Source of the DNA: Rhodococcus qingshengii
GTDB lineage: Bacteria; Actinomycetota; Actinomycetes; Mycobacteriales; Mycobacteriaceae
NCBI RefSeq assembly: GCF_021025955.1
Contig: NZ_JAJNCL010000007.1
Coordinates: 248,001-312,000 of the forward strand
Direction: 5' to 3'
Length of the DNA: 64,000 nucleotides
The notes below the pieces were generated by a model. That model saw nothing but the letters and a program-made list of their open reading frames with translations, was not told the origin of the DNA and ran no database searches. A program made the position numbers and the translations under genes. Each line of letters opens with the position of its first letter. The first letter of the stretch is position 1. Below are positions 1 through 8,476 of the stretch, piece after piece.

Positions 1-372
1 GGAAGCACCCGTTCCCGACCAGGAGAAATCGTAGGTCGACGTCAGGTCTGTCATCAGCAGTTCACCGGCCGGGACTCTACGTTGTGCTTCATACAGGTCG
101 AGATGGCCGATCCCACTCTCCTACAGGGCAATCGCAAGAACGGGCATCGATGAGGACCGGACGTGGCGTGGTGTTCGGGTCAAACGCATGCCAGTCGACT
201 CGGAGCGGAACAGTGATGCGGCGCCCACGTCCCACACGTTCATTCTCGCGCTCACCCGTCCCGGGTTCTCCACGTGGATTGCGCACGGAACCGAGGCACG
301 ACCCATCGCGTCGGCAAAGGCGTCCGCGCGTTGGTCAGGCTCGAACACGGAAGTATCCAGGAGCAAAGCCAT
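1..372 (-). pseudogene. AraC-family regulator, 5' part, interrupted by an amber stop and cut by window edge
   Basis: The minus-strand frame reads an AraC-binding-like (cupin-type) sensor domain of the kind that precedes an AraC HTH: MALLLDTSVFEPDQRADAF, then FRSESTGMRL and VLAIAL. A TAG codon follows at 121-123, yet the same frame stays open to position 1 and still reads family-like sequence (GIGHLDLYE, PAGELLMTDL). One nonsense change, for example CAG to TAG, would explain this. The ATG at 372 is preferred because it begins the recognisable domain; the frame extends to a GTG at 447 without family resemblance. The HTH half would lie outside the window. The gene is divergent from the hydrolase at 541, a common regulator-target arrangement. 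A sequencing error at 121-123 is the alternative to real decay. Confidence 0.7.
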
Positions 373-540
373 GCAGCCTTGATGCCCCGCGATGCGGACG
401 CTCGACCAGAAGCTGTGCAGTGTGAGCCCAGAAGTCTGCACGGACACTCATGTCCGTCGCACCCGGTGTTTCCAGGATCGAAACGGGCATGTCCAGGCTT
501 ACCGCAGTTTCTCGCTTTTCGACGAGAGTGAAGGAAACGC

Positions 541-1286
541 ATGAAGATCTCACGTGTATTCACAGCAGTTCTGGCAATGCTCGTGACAGTCGCGGCCGGA
601 CTGATCTTCGGCTCTGGTGCCGCGGTGGCAAGCCAACTGTCGTTCTGGTTCACGGCGCCTTTGCCGACGCGACCAGTTGGGACGGCGTCGCCGCCGACTT
701 ACGCTCGCGCGGCTATCGAGTCGTGGTGCCGGACAATCCTCTGCGTGGGCCAGCTTACGATGCGTCCGTGATCGAGAAGACGGTTGCGGACATCGACGGA
801 CCCGTCGTGCTCGTAGGCCACTCGTACATCGCGGCGTTTGCTCCGGTTCAGGGAGAACCGGTACAGATCACGATCGATCCGATCCGATTCCCGGGCAGCC
901 AATTGCTGCCGCCGGCTCTGGGATTGAAGATCGTGGACGATCCTCACGCGATCGGCGGTAAGAATGTCGACGGCTATGTCACGGACGAGTATTTCCATTC
1001 CGTCTTCGCTCCGGACGTTTCCGACGAGACAGCGGCAACGATGTTGGCGCATCAGAAGTCTGCGGCTTTGTGGGCGAACCTCGAGCTCGGCGGGCCTCCG
1101 TCGTGGGCGAACACACCGAGCTGGTATCTGGTCGCCGGTGAGGACCGAGTGATCCCCGCGACGGCGCAGCGGTTCATGGCAAACCGGATGGGAGCGAACA
1201 CGAGCGAACTACGGACGTCGCATGCATCGCTGGTTTCACAGCCAGGGGCAGTGGCAGACGTGATCGTGGCGGCCGCTCACGGTTGA
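541..1286 (+). pseudogene. Secreted alpha/beta-hydrolase, frameshifted and internally deleted
   Basis: The ATG at 541 opens a signal peptide (MKISRVFTAVLAMLVTVAAG, ending GSGAAVAS). At about 627-635 the coding potential shifts frame: the hydrolase body KPTVVLVHGAFADATSWDG continues in another frame to the TGA at 1284-1286. The nucleophile motif GHSY runs straight into IAAFAPVQGE, whereas relatives normally read GHSYGG, a helix of about 20 residues, and only then VYIAAFAP. This looks like an in-frame deletion behind the catalytic Ser. The later Asp (AGEDRVIP) and His (SHASLVSQPG) regions are intact. Two independent lesions, plus a broken divergent regulator, argue for a pseudogene. A long open frame from 450 exists but its first 60 codons do not look like protein. 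Confidence 0.72.
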
Positions 1287-1316
1287 GTGAGCGACCGCCA
1301 CGAGAGAAGAACAGGG

Positions 1317-2507
1317 TCAGGCGGAAACGATCACCGAGGAGCCGTGGCCGAACAGGCCCTGGTTGGCGGTGATTCCGATGCGAGCACCTTCGACCTGGCG
1401 GCCTTCGGCCTGTCCACGAAGCTGCCAGGTGAGCTCGCAGACCTGCGCAAGTGCCTGTGCGGGAACGGCTTCGCCGAAGCACGCGAGTCCGCCGGACGGA
1501 TTGACCGGGATGCGGCCACCGATGCTGGTGTCACCCGCACGTAGAAGGTGCTCGGCCTCGCCGCGCTTGCACAGGGCAAGGTCTTCGATCCAGTCCAGTT
1601 CCACGGAGGTAGCGAGGTCGTAGACTTCGGCGACGTCGACGTCCTCGGGAGAGATCCCGGCTTCCTCGTACGCGGCGTAGCCGATGGATTCCTTGAACGT
1701 GCGCTCCGGAGCCGGGACGGCGGAGCTGGAATCGGTAGAGAAGTTCGGCATATCCATGATCGTCTGCGGGAACGTCGGCGTGACCGTCGAAATAGCCTTG
1801 ATGCGAACAGGTTCCGCGATGCCCATCTTGCGGGCGTATTCCATCGACGTCAGCAAGATTGCGGCGCCGCCGTCGGACGTCGCGCAGATGTCGAGCAAAT
1901 GCAAAGGATTGGACACCACGGGGGAGGCCAACACGTTCTCGACGGTCACTTCCTTGCGGTAGCGCGCATTCGGATTGCCCAGCCCGTGCTTGGCGTTCTT
2001 GACCTTCACGTTGGCGAAGTCCTCCGCGGTGGCGCCGTAGAGGTCGATGCGACGACGCGCGTTGAGCGCGAAGTACGCCGGGTTGGTCATACCCATGAGG
2101 CGGAAGCGCAGCCAGTCCGGGTCGTCCCAACGCTCACCGGCGACGGGTGCGAGGAAGCCCTTGGGTGTGGTGTCGGCGCCGACGACCAGGGCAACTTCAC
2201 TGAGGCCGGCCAGGATTCGAGCGCGGGCGGTATCGAGTGCCTGGGCACCCGTCGCACACGCGGCGTACGACGTGGCGACGCGAGCGCCGTTCCAGCCGAG
2301 TGCCTGTGCGAAGGTGGCTCCGGCGACGTATCCGCCGTACCCGTTGCGGACGGTCTCGCCGCCGACGATGAAGTCGACGTCCTGCCAGTCAACACCCGAA
2401 TCGGCGAGCGCGGCGCGAGCGGCGGCAACGCCGTACTTCACGAACGACTGCCCCCACTTGCCCCAGGGGTGCATACCAACACCGAGTACTGCGACGTCCT
2501 TGCTCAT
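1317..2507 (-). CDS. Thiolase-fold lipid-transfer/acetyl-CoA acetyltransferase-like protein (possible retro-aldolase)
   Basis: This 396-residue protein belongs to the SCP2-thiolase/lipid-transfer group annotated as acetyl-CoA acetyltransferase and resembles mycobacterial Rv1627c. It has the nucleophile-region Cys (YAACATG, Cys84) and the EVYD motif (Tyr296). The usual thiolase His motif (GGxxxxGHPxGATG) reads PSGGLACFGEAVPAQ at about 338-351, with Glu where His is expected, and the C-terminal Cys-Gly-x-Gly is replaced by NQGLFGHG. This pattern, with a DUF35 partner, recalls the Ltp2-ChsH2 retro-aldolase rather than a working thiolase. The ATG at 2507 is chosen because AGGAG lies 8 nt upstream; the frame extends to 2549 without support. 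It overlaps the upstream DUF35 stop (ATGA), so translation is probably coupled. The substrate is unknown. Confidence 0.85.
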   Translation of the reverse strand: MSKDVAVLGVGMHPWGKWGQSFVKYGVAAARAALADSGVDWQDVDFIVGGETVRNGYGGYVAGATFAQALGWNGARVATSYAACATGAQALDTARARILAGLSEVALVVGADTTPKGFLAPVAGERWDDPDWLRFRLMGMTNPAYFALNARRRIDLYGATAEDFANVKVKNAKHGLGNPNARYRKEVTVENVLASPVVSNPLHLLDICATSDGGAAILLTSMEYARKMGIAEPVRIKAISTVTPTFPQTIMDMPNFSTDSSSAVPAPERTFKESIGYAAYEEAGISPEDVDVAEVYDLATSVELDWIEDLALCKRGEAEHLLRAGDTSIGGRIPVNPSGGLACFGEAVPAQALAQVCELTWQLRGQAEGRQVEGARIGITANQGLFGHGSSVIVSA

Positions 2508-2977
2508 GACTGCGACTCCTGATCGGCGGCGACAGGCTTCCAGCGCCACGTCGTACGTACTCCGGTTTCGTCCGTGTACAGCGGCTCGACAACCAATTCG
2601 ACGGTATTGCCGACCTTGAGATCGTCGACGCCGAATCCGTCGGCCACCTGGCCGAGGATGACGATGCCCTCGGGCAGTTCGACTGCTGCGAGAGCAAAAG
2701 GCTCGTACGGATCCGAGCGCGGGATGTACGGCGGCGGGGGCTGGTACTGCGCGTCGGTGTACGACCAGACAGTGCCGCGGCGGGAGAGTTCCACGTCGTC
2801 GAACTCCTCACTGAAGCAGCTCGGGTTCTTGCAGAACGTCGCCTCACGAGGGAAGGAAATGGTGCCGCAGGATTGGCACTTCGTGCCGATCAGAGCAGGT
2901 TCGTCGCCGGTCGTGAACCAACCCTCTACTGCAGGTGTCACACTCCCGTTCGGCGCCGGCGTTGCAGTCTCGCTCAT
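2504..2977 (-). CDS. DUF35 Zn-ribbon/OB-fold protein, partner of the thiolase-fold enzyme
   Basis: This 157-residue protein has an N-terminal rubredoxin-like zinc ribbon (KCQSCG, then FCKNPSCF, a C-x2-C...C-x4-C set at about residues 33-55). A C-terminal OB-fold follows, with FALAAVELPEGIVILGQVADG and the closing VRTTWRWKP. DUF35 proteins form complexes with thiolase-fold enzymes or act as acyl-CoA-binding partners (for example ChsH2 with Ltp2). It resembles mycobacterial Rv1628c. The four-base overlap with the next gene supports a two-protein complex. Residues 1-20 are Ala/Pro/Thr-rich and probably disordered. Confidence 0.86.
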   Translation of the reverse strand: MSETATPAPNGSVTPAVEGWFTTGDEPALIGTKCQSCGTISFPREATFCKNPSCFSEEFDDVELSRRGTVWSYTDAQYQPPPPYIPRSDPYEPFALAAVELPEGIVILGQVADGFGVDDLKVGNTVELVVEPLYTDETGVRTTWRWKPVAADQESQS

Positions 2978-3122
2978 GCAATCCTCATCTGGTTGGCGAG
3001 CCTGATCCGGGGGGATCGTGAGCTCGCTGTGCCGCTTACTGGAACAGGTTGCAGTATTACACGATTTTGGCCGCTGACGGGCATATATTTTCGCTGAGTG
3101 GGACGCTGCCGGAACGCAGACA

Positions 3123-3155
3123 GCCCCGCCGGGCAGACGAGTCTGCAGGCGGGGC
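3123..3155. terminator. Nested GC-rich hairpin after fprB
   Basis: GCCCCGCC (3123-3130) pairs with GGCGGGGC (3148-3155), enclosing GCAGAC (3133-3138) paired with GTCTGC (3141-3146) around a two-base loop. It lies between fprB (ends 3191, minus strand) and the DUF35 gene (starts 2977, minus strand), where a terminator separating two units is expected. It has no long T-run, so this is a structural call. Confidence 0.6.
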
Positions 3156-3190
3156 CGTGTGCGTGAAAGCAGCTGTTTACCTGTAGCGGA

Positions 3191-4918
3191 TCAGCGAGCG
3201 CGAACGGGTCGACCGAATCGACGCGTCGGTTTCACCCGGGCCGCAGCGTCGAGAATGGAGGTGATCTCGACCTGATCCAGAACCTTTTCGCGGACACGGT
3301 CGTGCGCAGCGCCGCGTTCCAGTTCCGCCTTGTCGATGGCGTGCCAGCCCTCGCGGTCGACTACGTCGGACTGTCGCGCCCGGACCAGACGATCGACTGC
3401 GGAGTCGTCGGCGACCGGATTGGTCAGGCGTCCGTCGTTGAAGTCGTCGACGAGCATCCTGATCGTTTCCTGCGCGCAGGACTTGTTGGTGCCGATGAAC
3501 CCACTCGGTCCGCGCTTGATCCAACCGGTCGCGTAGACACCGGTGGCGGGATCACCGTTCGGAGCCTCGAGGACGCGGCCGTTCTCGTTCGGAATGACCG
3601 AAGCACGCTCGTCGAACGGGACGCCGGTGATGGGCACTCCGCGGTAGCCGATCGAGGTGAGGACCAAGCCGGCATCGATGGTCTCGGTATCGCCGATCGC
3701 TTCGATCTGCACGGTTCCGTTGGCGTCGACAAGGGCGTTACGAGCGAACTCGATTCCGCTGACCTGATCGTCGCCGGTGATCGAGGTAGGCGTGAGCAGG
3801 TAGCGCAACGTGATGCGCTTGTTGCCGACGTCGACGTGATCACGGTTCTTCAGGGCTTCGAGTAGACGCAACTTCTGCTCGACGGCATGCGGAAGCTCGC
3901 CTCGTTTTGCCAGTTCTTCCGTGGCCGAGTCGAGAACCATGTCGTCGGGTCCGACGGACAGTTCGATGTCCGGCAGTGCCATCAGGCCGGTGAACTCGGG
4001 GACTGTGAACGCGGACTGCGCGATTCCGCGTCGACCCACGATGACAACTTCTTCGACGCGACTCTTCCGCAGAGCGGCGAGTGCGTGAGCGGAGATGTCG
4101 GTACCCGCCAACTTCTCGGGATCGGCCGTCAGGATGCGAGCGACGTCGAGGGCGACGTTTCCGTTTCCGATGATGACCGCGCGGCGATGCGAGAGGTCGA
4201 AGACGTCGTCGGCGTGATCGGGGTGGCCGTTGTACCAGGCCACGAAGTCAGTGGCCGAGGCCGTGCCGGGCAGATCAGCACCCGGAATGCCGAGACCACG
4301 GTCGGACGAAGCGCCGACTGCGTAGAGCACCGCATGGTGATTTTCGAGCAGTTCGCTGTGCGAGATGTGCTTGCCGATCTCGACGTTGAGGTAAAACTCG
4401 AAACCCTTTTGCGCGGCGATCTTGTCGAACAAGCGGGTGACCTGCTTGGTCTTCTGATGGTCCGGAGCAACGCCGGCGCGAACCAAGCCGTAAGGCACAG
4501 GAAGGCGATCGAAGACGTTGACCTGCACGTCGGGCTGCGTCAGCAACTCGTCCGCTGCATACATTGCGGACGGGCCGGAACCGACGATCGCTACGCGCAA
4601 CGGCGGTCGACCCTTGTCGACGTGAGCTGCCGGGATGACCTTGGCGAGAAGTGGCCGGGGCCGCTCTTCCTTGTAGAAATCCGCGTTGATGGACAGGAAG
4701 ACTCGCTGCGGGTCGGTCAGCTTCGATTCGGGGACGATGGCGTCGACCGGGCAGGCCGAGACACATGCCCCGCAGTCGACGCAGGCCTGCGGATCGATGT
4801 GCAGCATCTCGGCGGTGAGGAAGTCCGGCTCGTCCGGCGTCGGATGGATGCAGTTGACCGGGCAGGCGTAGACGCACGAGGCGTCGCTGCAACAGGACTG
4901 CGTGACTACGTGTGGCAT
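3191..4918 (-). CDS. fprB: Ferredoxin/ferredoxin-NADP reductase fusion, FprB type
   Basis: This 575-residue fusion, the same size as M. tuberculosis FprB, passes electrons between NADPH and iron-sulfur carriers. Residues 1-65 are a bacterial 7Fe-type ferredoxin: CCSDASC...CP at one cluster and CVDCGACVSACP at the other. An adrenodoxin-reductase-type flavoprotein follows: VGSGPSAMYAADE (FAD), YGLVRAGVAPDH, IGNGNVALDVARIL (NADP) and the C-terminal GPSGFIGTNKSCAQETI. The gene starts 33 bases after the AurF-like diiron oxygenase stop, so the two are probably co-transcribed with FprB as electron supplier. M. tuberculosis has a comparable pairing (Rv0885-Rv0886). Confidence 0.93.
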   Translation of the reverse strand: MPHVVTQSCCSDASCVYACPVNCIHPTPDEPDFLTAEMLHIDPQACVDCGACVSACPVDAIVPESKLTDPQRVFLSINADFYKEERPRPLLAKVIPAAHVDKGRPPLRVAIVGSGPSAMYAADELLTQPDVQVNVFDRLPVPYGLVRAGVAPDHQKTKQVTRLFDKIAAQKGFEFYLNVEIGKHISHSELLENHHAVLYAVGASSDRGLGIPGADLPGTASATDFVAWYNGHPDHADDVFDLSHRRAVIIGNGNVALDVARILTADPEKLAGTDISAHALAALRKSRVEEVVIVGRRGIAQSAFTVPEFTGLMALPDIELSVGPDDMVLDSATEELAKRGELPHAVEQKLRLLEALKNRDHVDVGNKRITLRYLLTPTSITGDDQVSGIEFARNALVDANGTVQIEAIGDTETIDAGLVLTSIGYRGVPITGVPFDERASVIPNENGRVLEAPNGDPATGVYATGWIKRGPSGFIGTNKSCAQETIRMLVDDFNDGRLTNPVADDSAVDRLVRARQSDVVDREGWHAIDKAELERGAAHDRVREKVLDQVEITSILDAAARVKPTRRFGRPVRAR

Positions 4919-4951
4919 GGCGCTATGAGTCCGATCTCGACTGTCCGGGAG

Positions 4952-5959
4952 CTACGCGGCGGCGTTGTGCGAGCTGCGGTGAGGTTCGCTACGGAAGCGT
5001 GATGCGCGGCCGTCCATCTTGCAGGCCTTCCACACCAAGCGCGAGGCACGGTTCATCAGGCCGGTGTCGGTGGCCAGCATGCGGACGTCGCCGAAGTAGT
5101 TGCGCAGGGTCTGACGCGATTCGGGCAGATCCCAGAACAGGTCCTTCTTCACGGACTTCGGGATGTCGAACTGCTTCCAGAAGGACTTCGGCGGGATGAC
5201 GATGGCGTCGCAGAGAATGCGCATGACGATCGGGAACAGCAGCGAGAGGACAAACCGGTTCGGGCGTGACATCAGCGGGATGCGACGGCTCAGAAGCTTG
5301 TGCGCGAACGAGATGTGACGTGCTTCCTCGGCTACGTGGATAGCCATGACCGACTGCATGATCGGGTGGATCTGGCCGCCGGCGCGCAGGACGCTCTTCT
5401 GAATGTGGTCGATCGGCTCTTCACCGGCGAGGACACCGACGAAGAACAGTTCAGGGAACGGACCCGCAGCAAGGGGGATGAAGGGTGCAAGCATCTTCAT
5501 TGGACGACTCATGCCGGGAGCGTCGGCACCGATGCGGTTGACCATCTCCTGGAACATCATCGTGTGGTTGCACTCTTCGACGGACTCGTGCGTGCAGTAG
5601 CGCGCCTCGGCCGAATCGTTGGGCAGCGTGAAGACGTACTGCATCATGCCGCGGATCAGGATGTTCTCGAACTGGAGACCGACCTTCGCGACGTTGGCCT
5701 GGCGCCACATACCGATTTCGATCTGCTTGGCCTCGGACTGCGCCTGGTACCAGGGGTGTGCACCCAGCGGGTCTGTCTCGGCCGGCAGGATCCAGCGGCG
5801 ATCGTTGGGGACGACGGCGAACTCGGGGGAATCCCAGTCGATGTCGAGGTACGGGTCGAAGTGCTTGTGCACCGAGCCCTCGGACAGGAGTCGAAGCGTC
5901 TCGTTGTACGAGTCGTCGGATGCTTCTGCGCGCTTGTCGAGCGGCGATGTGAGCGTCAT
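4952..5959 (-). CDS. AurF-like diiron oxygenase
   Basis: This 335-residue protein belongs to the p-aminobenzoate N-oxygenase AurF family of soluble diiron enzymes. All seven expected metal ligands are visible in order: Glu98 (LQFENIL), Glu129-x2-His132 (EECNH), Glu180/181 (AGEEPID) and His208-x3-Glu212-x2-His215 (HVAEEARH). The enzyme should activate O2, but the substrate cannot be read from sequence; N-oxygenation is known only for some members. It heads a two-gene unit with fprB, resembling M. tuberculosis Rv0885. The start is supported by GAAGAGGAG upstream (the + strand reads ctcctcttc at 5964-5972). Confidence 0.88.
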   Translation of the reverse strand: MTLTSPLDKRAEASDDSYNETLRLLSEGSVHKHFDPYLDIDWDSPEFAVVPNDRRWILPAETDPLGAHPWYQAQSEAKQIEIGMWRQANVAKVGLQFENILIRGMMQYVFTLPNDSAEARYCTHESVEECNHTMMFQEMVNRIGADAPGMSRPMKMLAPFIPLAAGPFPELFFVGVLAGEEPIDHIQKSVLRAGGQIHPIMQSVMAIHVAEEARHISFAHKLLSRRIPLMSRPNRFVLSLLFPIVMRILCDAIVIPPKSFWKQFDIPKSVKKDLFWDLPESRQTLRNYFGDVRMLATDTGLMNRASRLVWKACKMDGRASRFRSEPHRSSHNAAA

Positions 5960-6050
5960 GGCGTCTCCTCTTCGTTTCGGTCACCGCTGGTGTTTCTCGC
6001 GGTATTCGGTGGAATCGAGGGCCGGTTGTGTGATCGCTGGCACTCGGTCT

Positions 6051-6066
6051 GGGTTTAATGTAACCC
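6051..6066. promoter_or_regulatory. Inverted repeat in the divergent diiron oxygenase/SDR intergenic region
   Basis: GGGTTTAATGTAACCC has GGGTT/AACCC arms around a 6-base centre. It sits about 90 bases before the oxygenase start (minus) and 170 before the SDR start (plus). The remainder of 5960-6236 shows no gene. An operator role is inference. Confidence 0.35.
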
Positions 6067-6236
6067 GAGGTATCAGGAAAAGCTAGTGGCAGATACTCCT
6101 GGATCTCGACGAATTCTTGACACGGCCGAAACGGCGCCATAACTTACTTTTGAGTAATTTCCGCGGTGCGTCCGAAGTGGGCTGTTCAGGGACGGGTTCG
6201 CACCGAATCGCATGCGAAGATCGAACCGAGGCCGAC

Positions 6237-7079
6237 GTGATCAGATCGATTCTCAGCAATCTTGCATTGAGTCCGCCGACGCGTCTGCGCTCACTTGTTC
6301 CGTCGCGTAGCGTCACGCTCTCCGACAAGACGATCGTCTTGACGGGGGCCTCCTCGGGGATCGGTGAGGCGACCGCCCACCTCTTGGCTCGTCGGGGAGC
6401 AGAGATGATCCTGGTCGCGCGCGGTGAGGAAAACCTCGAACACGTGCGGGACGAGATTCACCGCAGAGGGGGATGGGCACACATCGTGCCTGCGGACCTC
6501 TCCCGCGGGGAAGCCGTGGACGAACTCGCGGAGACGATTGCGGATCGATTCGGGTCGATCGACATCCTCGTCAACAATGCGGGTCGCTCGATCCGGCGTA
6601 GTGCGTTGGATTCGGTGGACCGATTCCACGACTACGAGCGCACCATGGCACTGAACTACTTCGGACCTACACGACTGACCTTGCGTCTGCTGCCCGCAAT
6701 GCTCGAGGCGAAGTCCGGACACATCATCAACGTCGGAACCTGGGGAGTTACTGCCGGGGTGATGCCCAGGTTCAGCGCCTATCACGCGTCGAAGTCTGCT
6801 CTCAGTGCCTTTGGCCGAAGCCTCGGAGCGGAGTGTCACGGCACCGGTGTCGATGTCACGACAGTGCAATTCCCGCTCATACGAACACCGATGATCGCGC
6901 CGACGGCTGACTACGTGAGCCAGCCGGCGCTGACAGCCGATCAAGCTGCGTCGTGGATCTTGCGGGCGATCAACACTCGCCCCGCCGAGATGTATCCACG
7001 ATATGCGGGGTTTCTTCGGGCGATCGACGTCGTTTCCCCTTCTGCCACTGACGCTCTCGTGCGTAGGGCCGGGATCTGA
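6237..7079 (+). CDS. Short-chain dehydrogenase/reductase
   Basis: A 280-residue SDR using NAD(P)H. The cofactor motif TGASSGIGEA is at about residues 34-43, NNAGRS in the middle, and the catalytic Y-x3-K is in SAYHASK. The catalytic Ser position is unusual: the sequence before it reads INVGTWGVTAGVMPRF, so a Thr or Trp falls where Ser is normal. Activity could be altered or the Thr may substitute. The GTG at 6237 is preferred (GAGG 5 nt upstream); the frame is open to 6117 without protein-like sequence. It is divergent from the diiron oxygenase. The substrate is unknown. Confidence 0.83.
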   Translation: MIRSILSNLALSPPTRLRSLVPSRSVTLSDKTIVLTGASSGIGEATAHLLARRGAEMILVARGEENLEHVRDEIHRRGGWAHIVPADLSRGEAVDELAETIADRFGSIDILVNNAGRSIRRSALDSVDRFHDYERTMALNYFGPTRLTLRLLPAMLEAKSGHIINVGTWGVTAGVMPRFSAYHASKSALSAFGRSLGAECHGTGVDVTTVQFPLIRTPMIAPTADYVSQPALTADQAASWILRAINTRPAEMYPRYAGFLRAIDVVSPSATDALVRRAGI

Positions 7080-7110
7080 GGGGCTGGGATTTGAGGGGTT
7101 GGGATCTGAC
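7066..7110. repeat. Three tandem copies of a 15-bp unit over the SDR stop codon
   Basis: The units GGGCCGGGATCTGAG (7066-7080), GGGCTGGGATTTGAG (7081-7095) and GGGTTGGGATCTGAC (7096-7110) differ at one to three positions. The first contains the SDR stop codon TGA (7077-7079), so the array could lengthen without changing the protein. Confidence 0.85.
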
Positions 7111-7175
7111 CAAAAACGTGCGCCAGCACCGGGGCATGGTTCGTCCCCGGCGCTGATGTATTCGGTTGTCGCGAT

Positions 7176-8414
7176 TCACGCCGCTGTGGGTGGGCTGTTC
7201 CCGCCGATCGGGTGCTGATACGGATCGATCGACATCGGTGGATAGAACACCGACTTCCGATCCGGGCCTATCTCCACTCGCCATTCGGCGTGGTGCAGTG
7301 TCCGGTGATGATGGCCGCACAACAGAATCAGATTGTCGAGATCTGTTGGGCCACCATCATTCCAATGAACAATATGGTGGGCATCGCACCACCCCGACGG
7401 CGTCCCACACCCCGGAAACGCACACCCACCATCACGAACCGCCAACGCCCGCCTCTGCGGAACAGTCGCCGTTCTCGCTTCCTTACCGCAGTCGAGCGGA
7501 ACACCATTCTCGTCCAGGAGGATCCGGGTGACGGTGCAGTCGCAGGCCAGCATCCGGGCAGTGTCGATACTGATCGGGCCCACCCAATCCGTCCACGCAC
7601 ACCCCAGTTCCTGAGTCGACGGCAACAGATCCTTCAATGCCTTCAGGTCGGTCATGTCCTTTGCCGACGCGGTGATCGTGATGTGCGGTTTCACCCCGCC
7701 TTCGATTGGACCCAACCCCGCTCGCTCGTACCGGCGCAGTAGTTCGCAAAACCCGTCCGCGCGCCGTAGCGCCGGAGTGCGGGTGTCCTTCACGCCGTCT
7801 TTCTCCGGCGTCGGCGCCGACAGGCTCGACAACAACGTGATCAGACGGGCCCCGTTCACGGCATCCAGATCACCTTTCACCGACACCCGCCCGTACAAGC
7901 CTTTCGACGCGTAGAACTCGTTACGTTCGGAATCCTCGCCGACCGGGACGCCGTCCTCGCGTTTGCCGTACTGCTTCTCGATTCGGCGGATCGCCGCCCG
8001 CACCGCATCACAATCGGCAATGTTCTTCGACGCCAACCCGAGCAGGATCCCGCGGGCCTTGTCGACATCCGCCGGCGTCATGTTCTTCGGTGGATGCTGA
8101 CAAAACGACGCCACCTGCCGTGCCTTCAACGCATCAACGTCACCACGGTGAAATGCATCGCCCACAACAGGTTCGAGCATCAACAACCGCGCCAACCCGA
8201 CGAGCAGACTGCACTCACCGATCTCCAGATTCGTCGAACCATGCAACCACTGCGCGATCGCCCGAAAACCCTTCCCGCCGAGAACCTCACGGGAAAACAT
8301 CTCCACGATCAGCAACACCATCCGCGACTGCAACTCGTGCCGGACGCGCACCAGATCCAGAACCTCACTCTTGAGGCCCTCGCCATCCAGCTGCCACGCT
8401 TCCCGACTGTCCAT
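7176..8414 (-). CDS. DUF222/HNH endonuclease (13E12-repeat family)
   Basis: This 412-residue protein has an N-terminal DUF222 region (about 20-330) and a C-terminal HNH nuclease: CAFPGC, then CDAHHIVHWNDGG, TDLDNLILLCGHHHRTLH. This is the family of the M. tuberculosis 13E12 repeat proteins, which are multicopy in actinobacteria and often vary between strains; their role is not settled. It lies immediately downstream of the lanthipeptide permease on the same strand, with 62 bases between. It may mark a recombination boundary of that locus. The frame is intact and all HNH residues are present. Confidence 0.9.
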   Translation of the reverse strand: MDSREAWQLDGEGLKSEVLDLVRVRHELQSRMVLLIVEMFSREVLGGKGFRAIAQWLHGSTNLEIGECSLLVGLARLLMLEPVVGDAFHRGDVDALKARQVASFCQHPPKNMTPADVDKARGILLGLASKNIADCDAVRAAIRRIEKQYGKREDGVPVGEDSERNEFYASKGLYGRVSVKGDLDAVNGARLITLLSSLSAPTPEKDGVKDTRTPALRRADGFCELLRRYERAGLGPIEGGVKPHITITASAKDMTDLKALKDLLPSTQELGCAWTDWVGPISIDTARMLACDCTVTRILLDENGVPLDCGKEARTATVPQRRALAVRDGGCAFPGCGTPSGWCDAHHIVHWNDGGPTDLDNLILLCGHHHRTLHHAEWRVEIGPDRKSVFYPPMSIDPYQHPIGGNSPPTAA

Positions 8415-8476
8415 ACCGAAAGCTTAATCGAACAAATATTCGAACACAAGAGGGTGTGGATCGAAAACTGCTGCTA

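Noticed and set aside
1548-2522. A 324-codon plus-strand frame opposite the thiolase-fold gene.
   Set aside because: It is an antisense shadow with no recognisable domain or ribosome binding site.
7176-8414. The DUF222-HNH gene as part of an insertion sequence or phage.
   Set aside because: No terminal inverted repeats, transposase, integrase or target duplication are visible around it.
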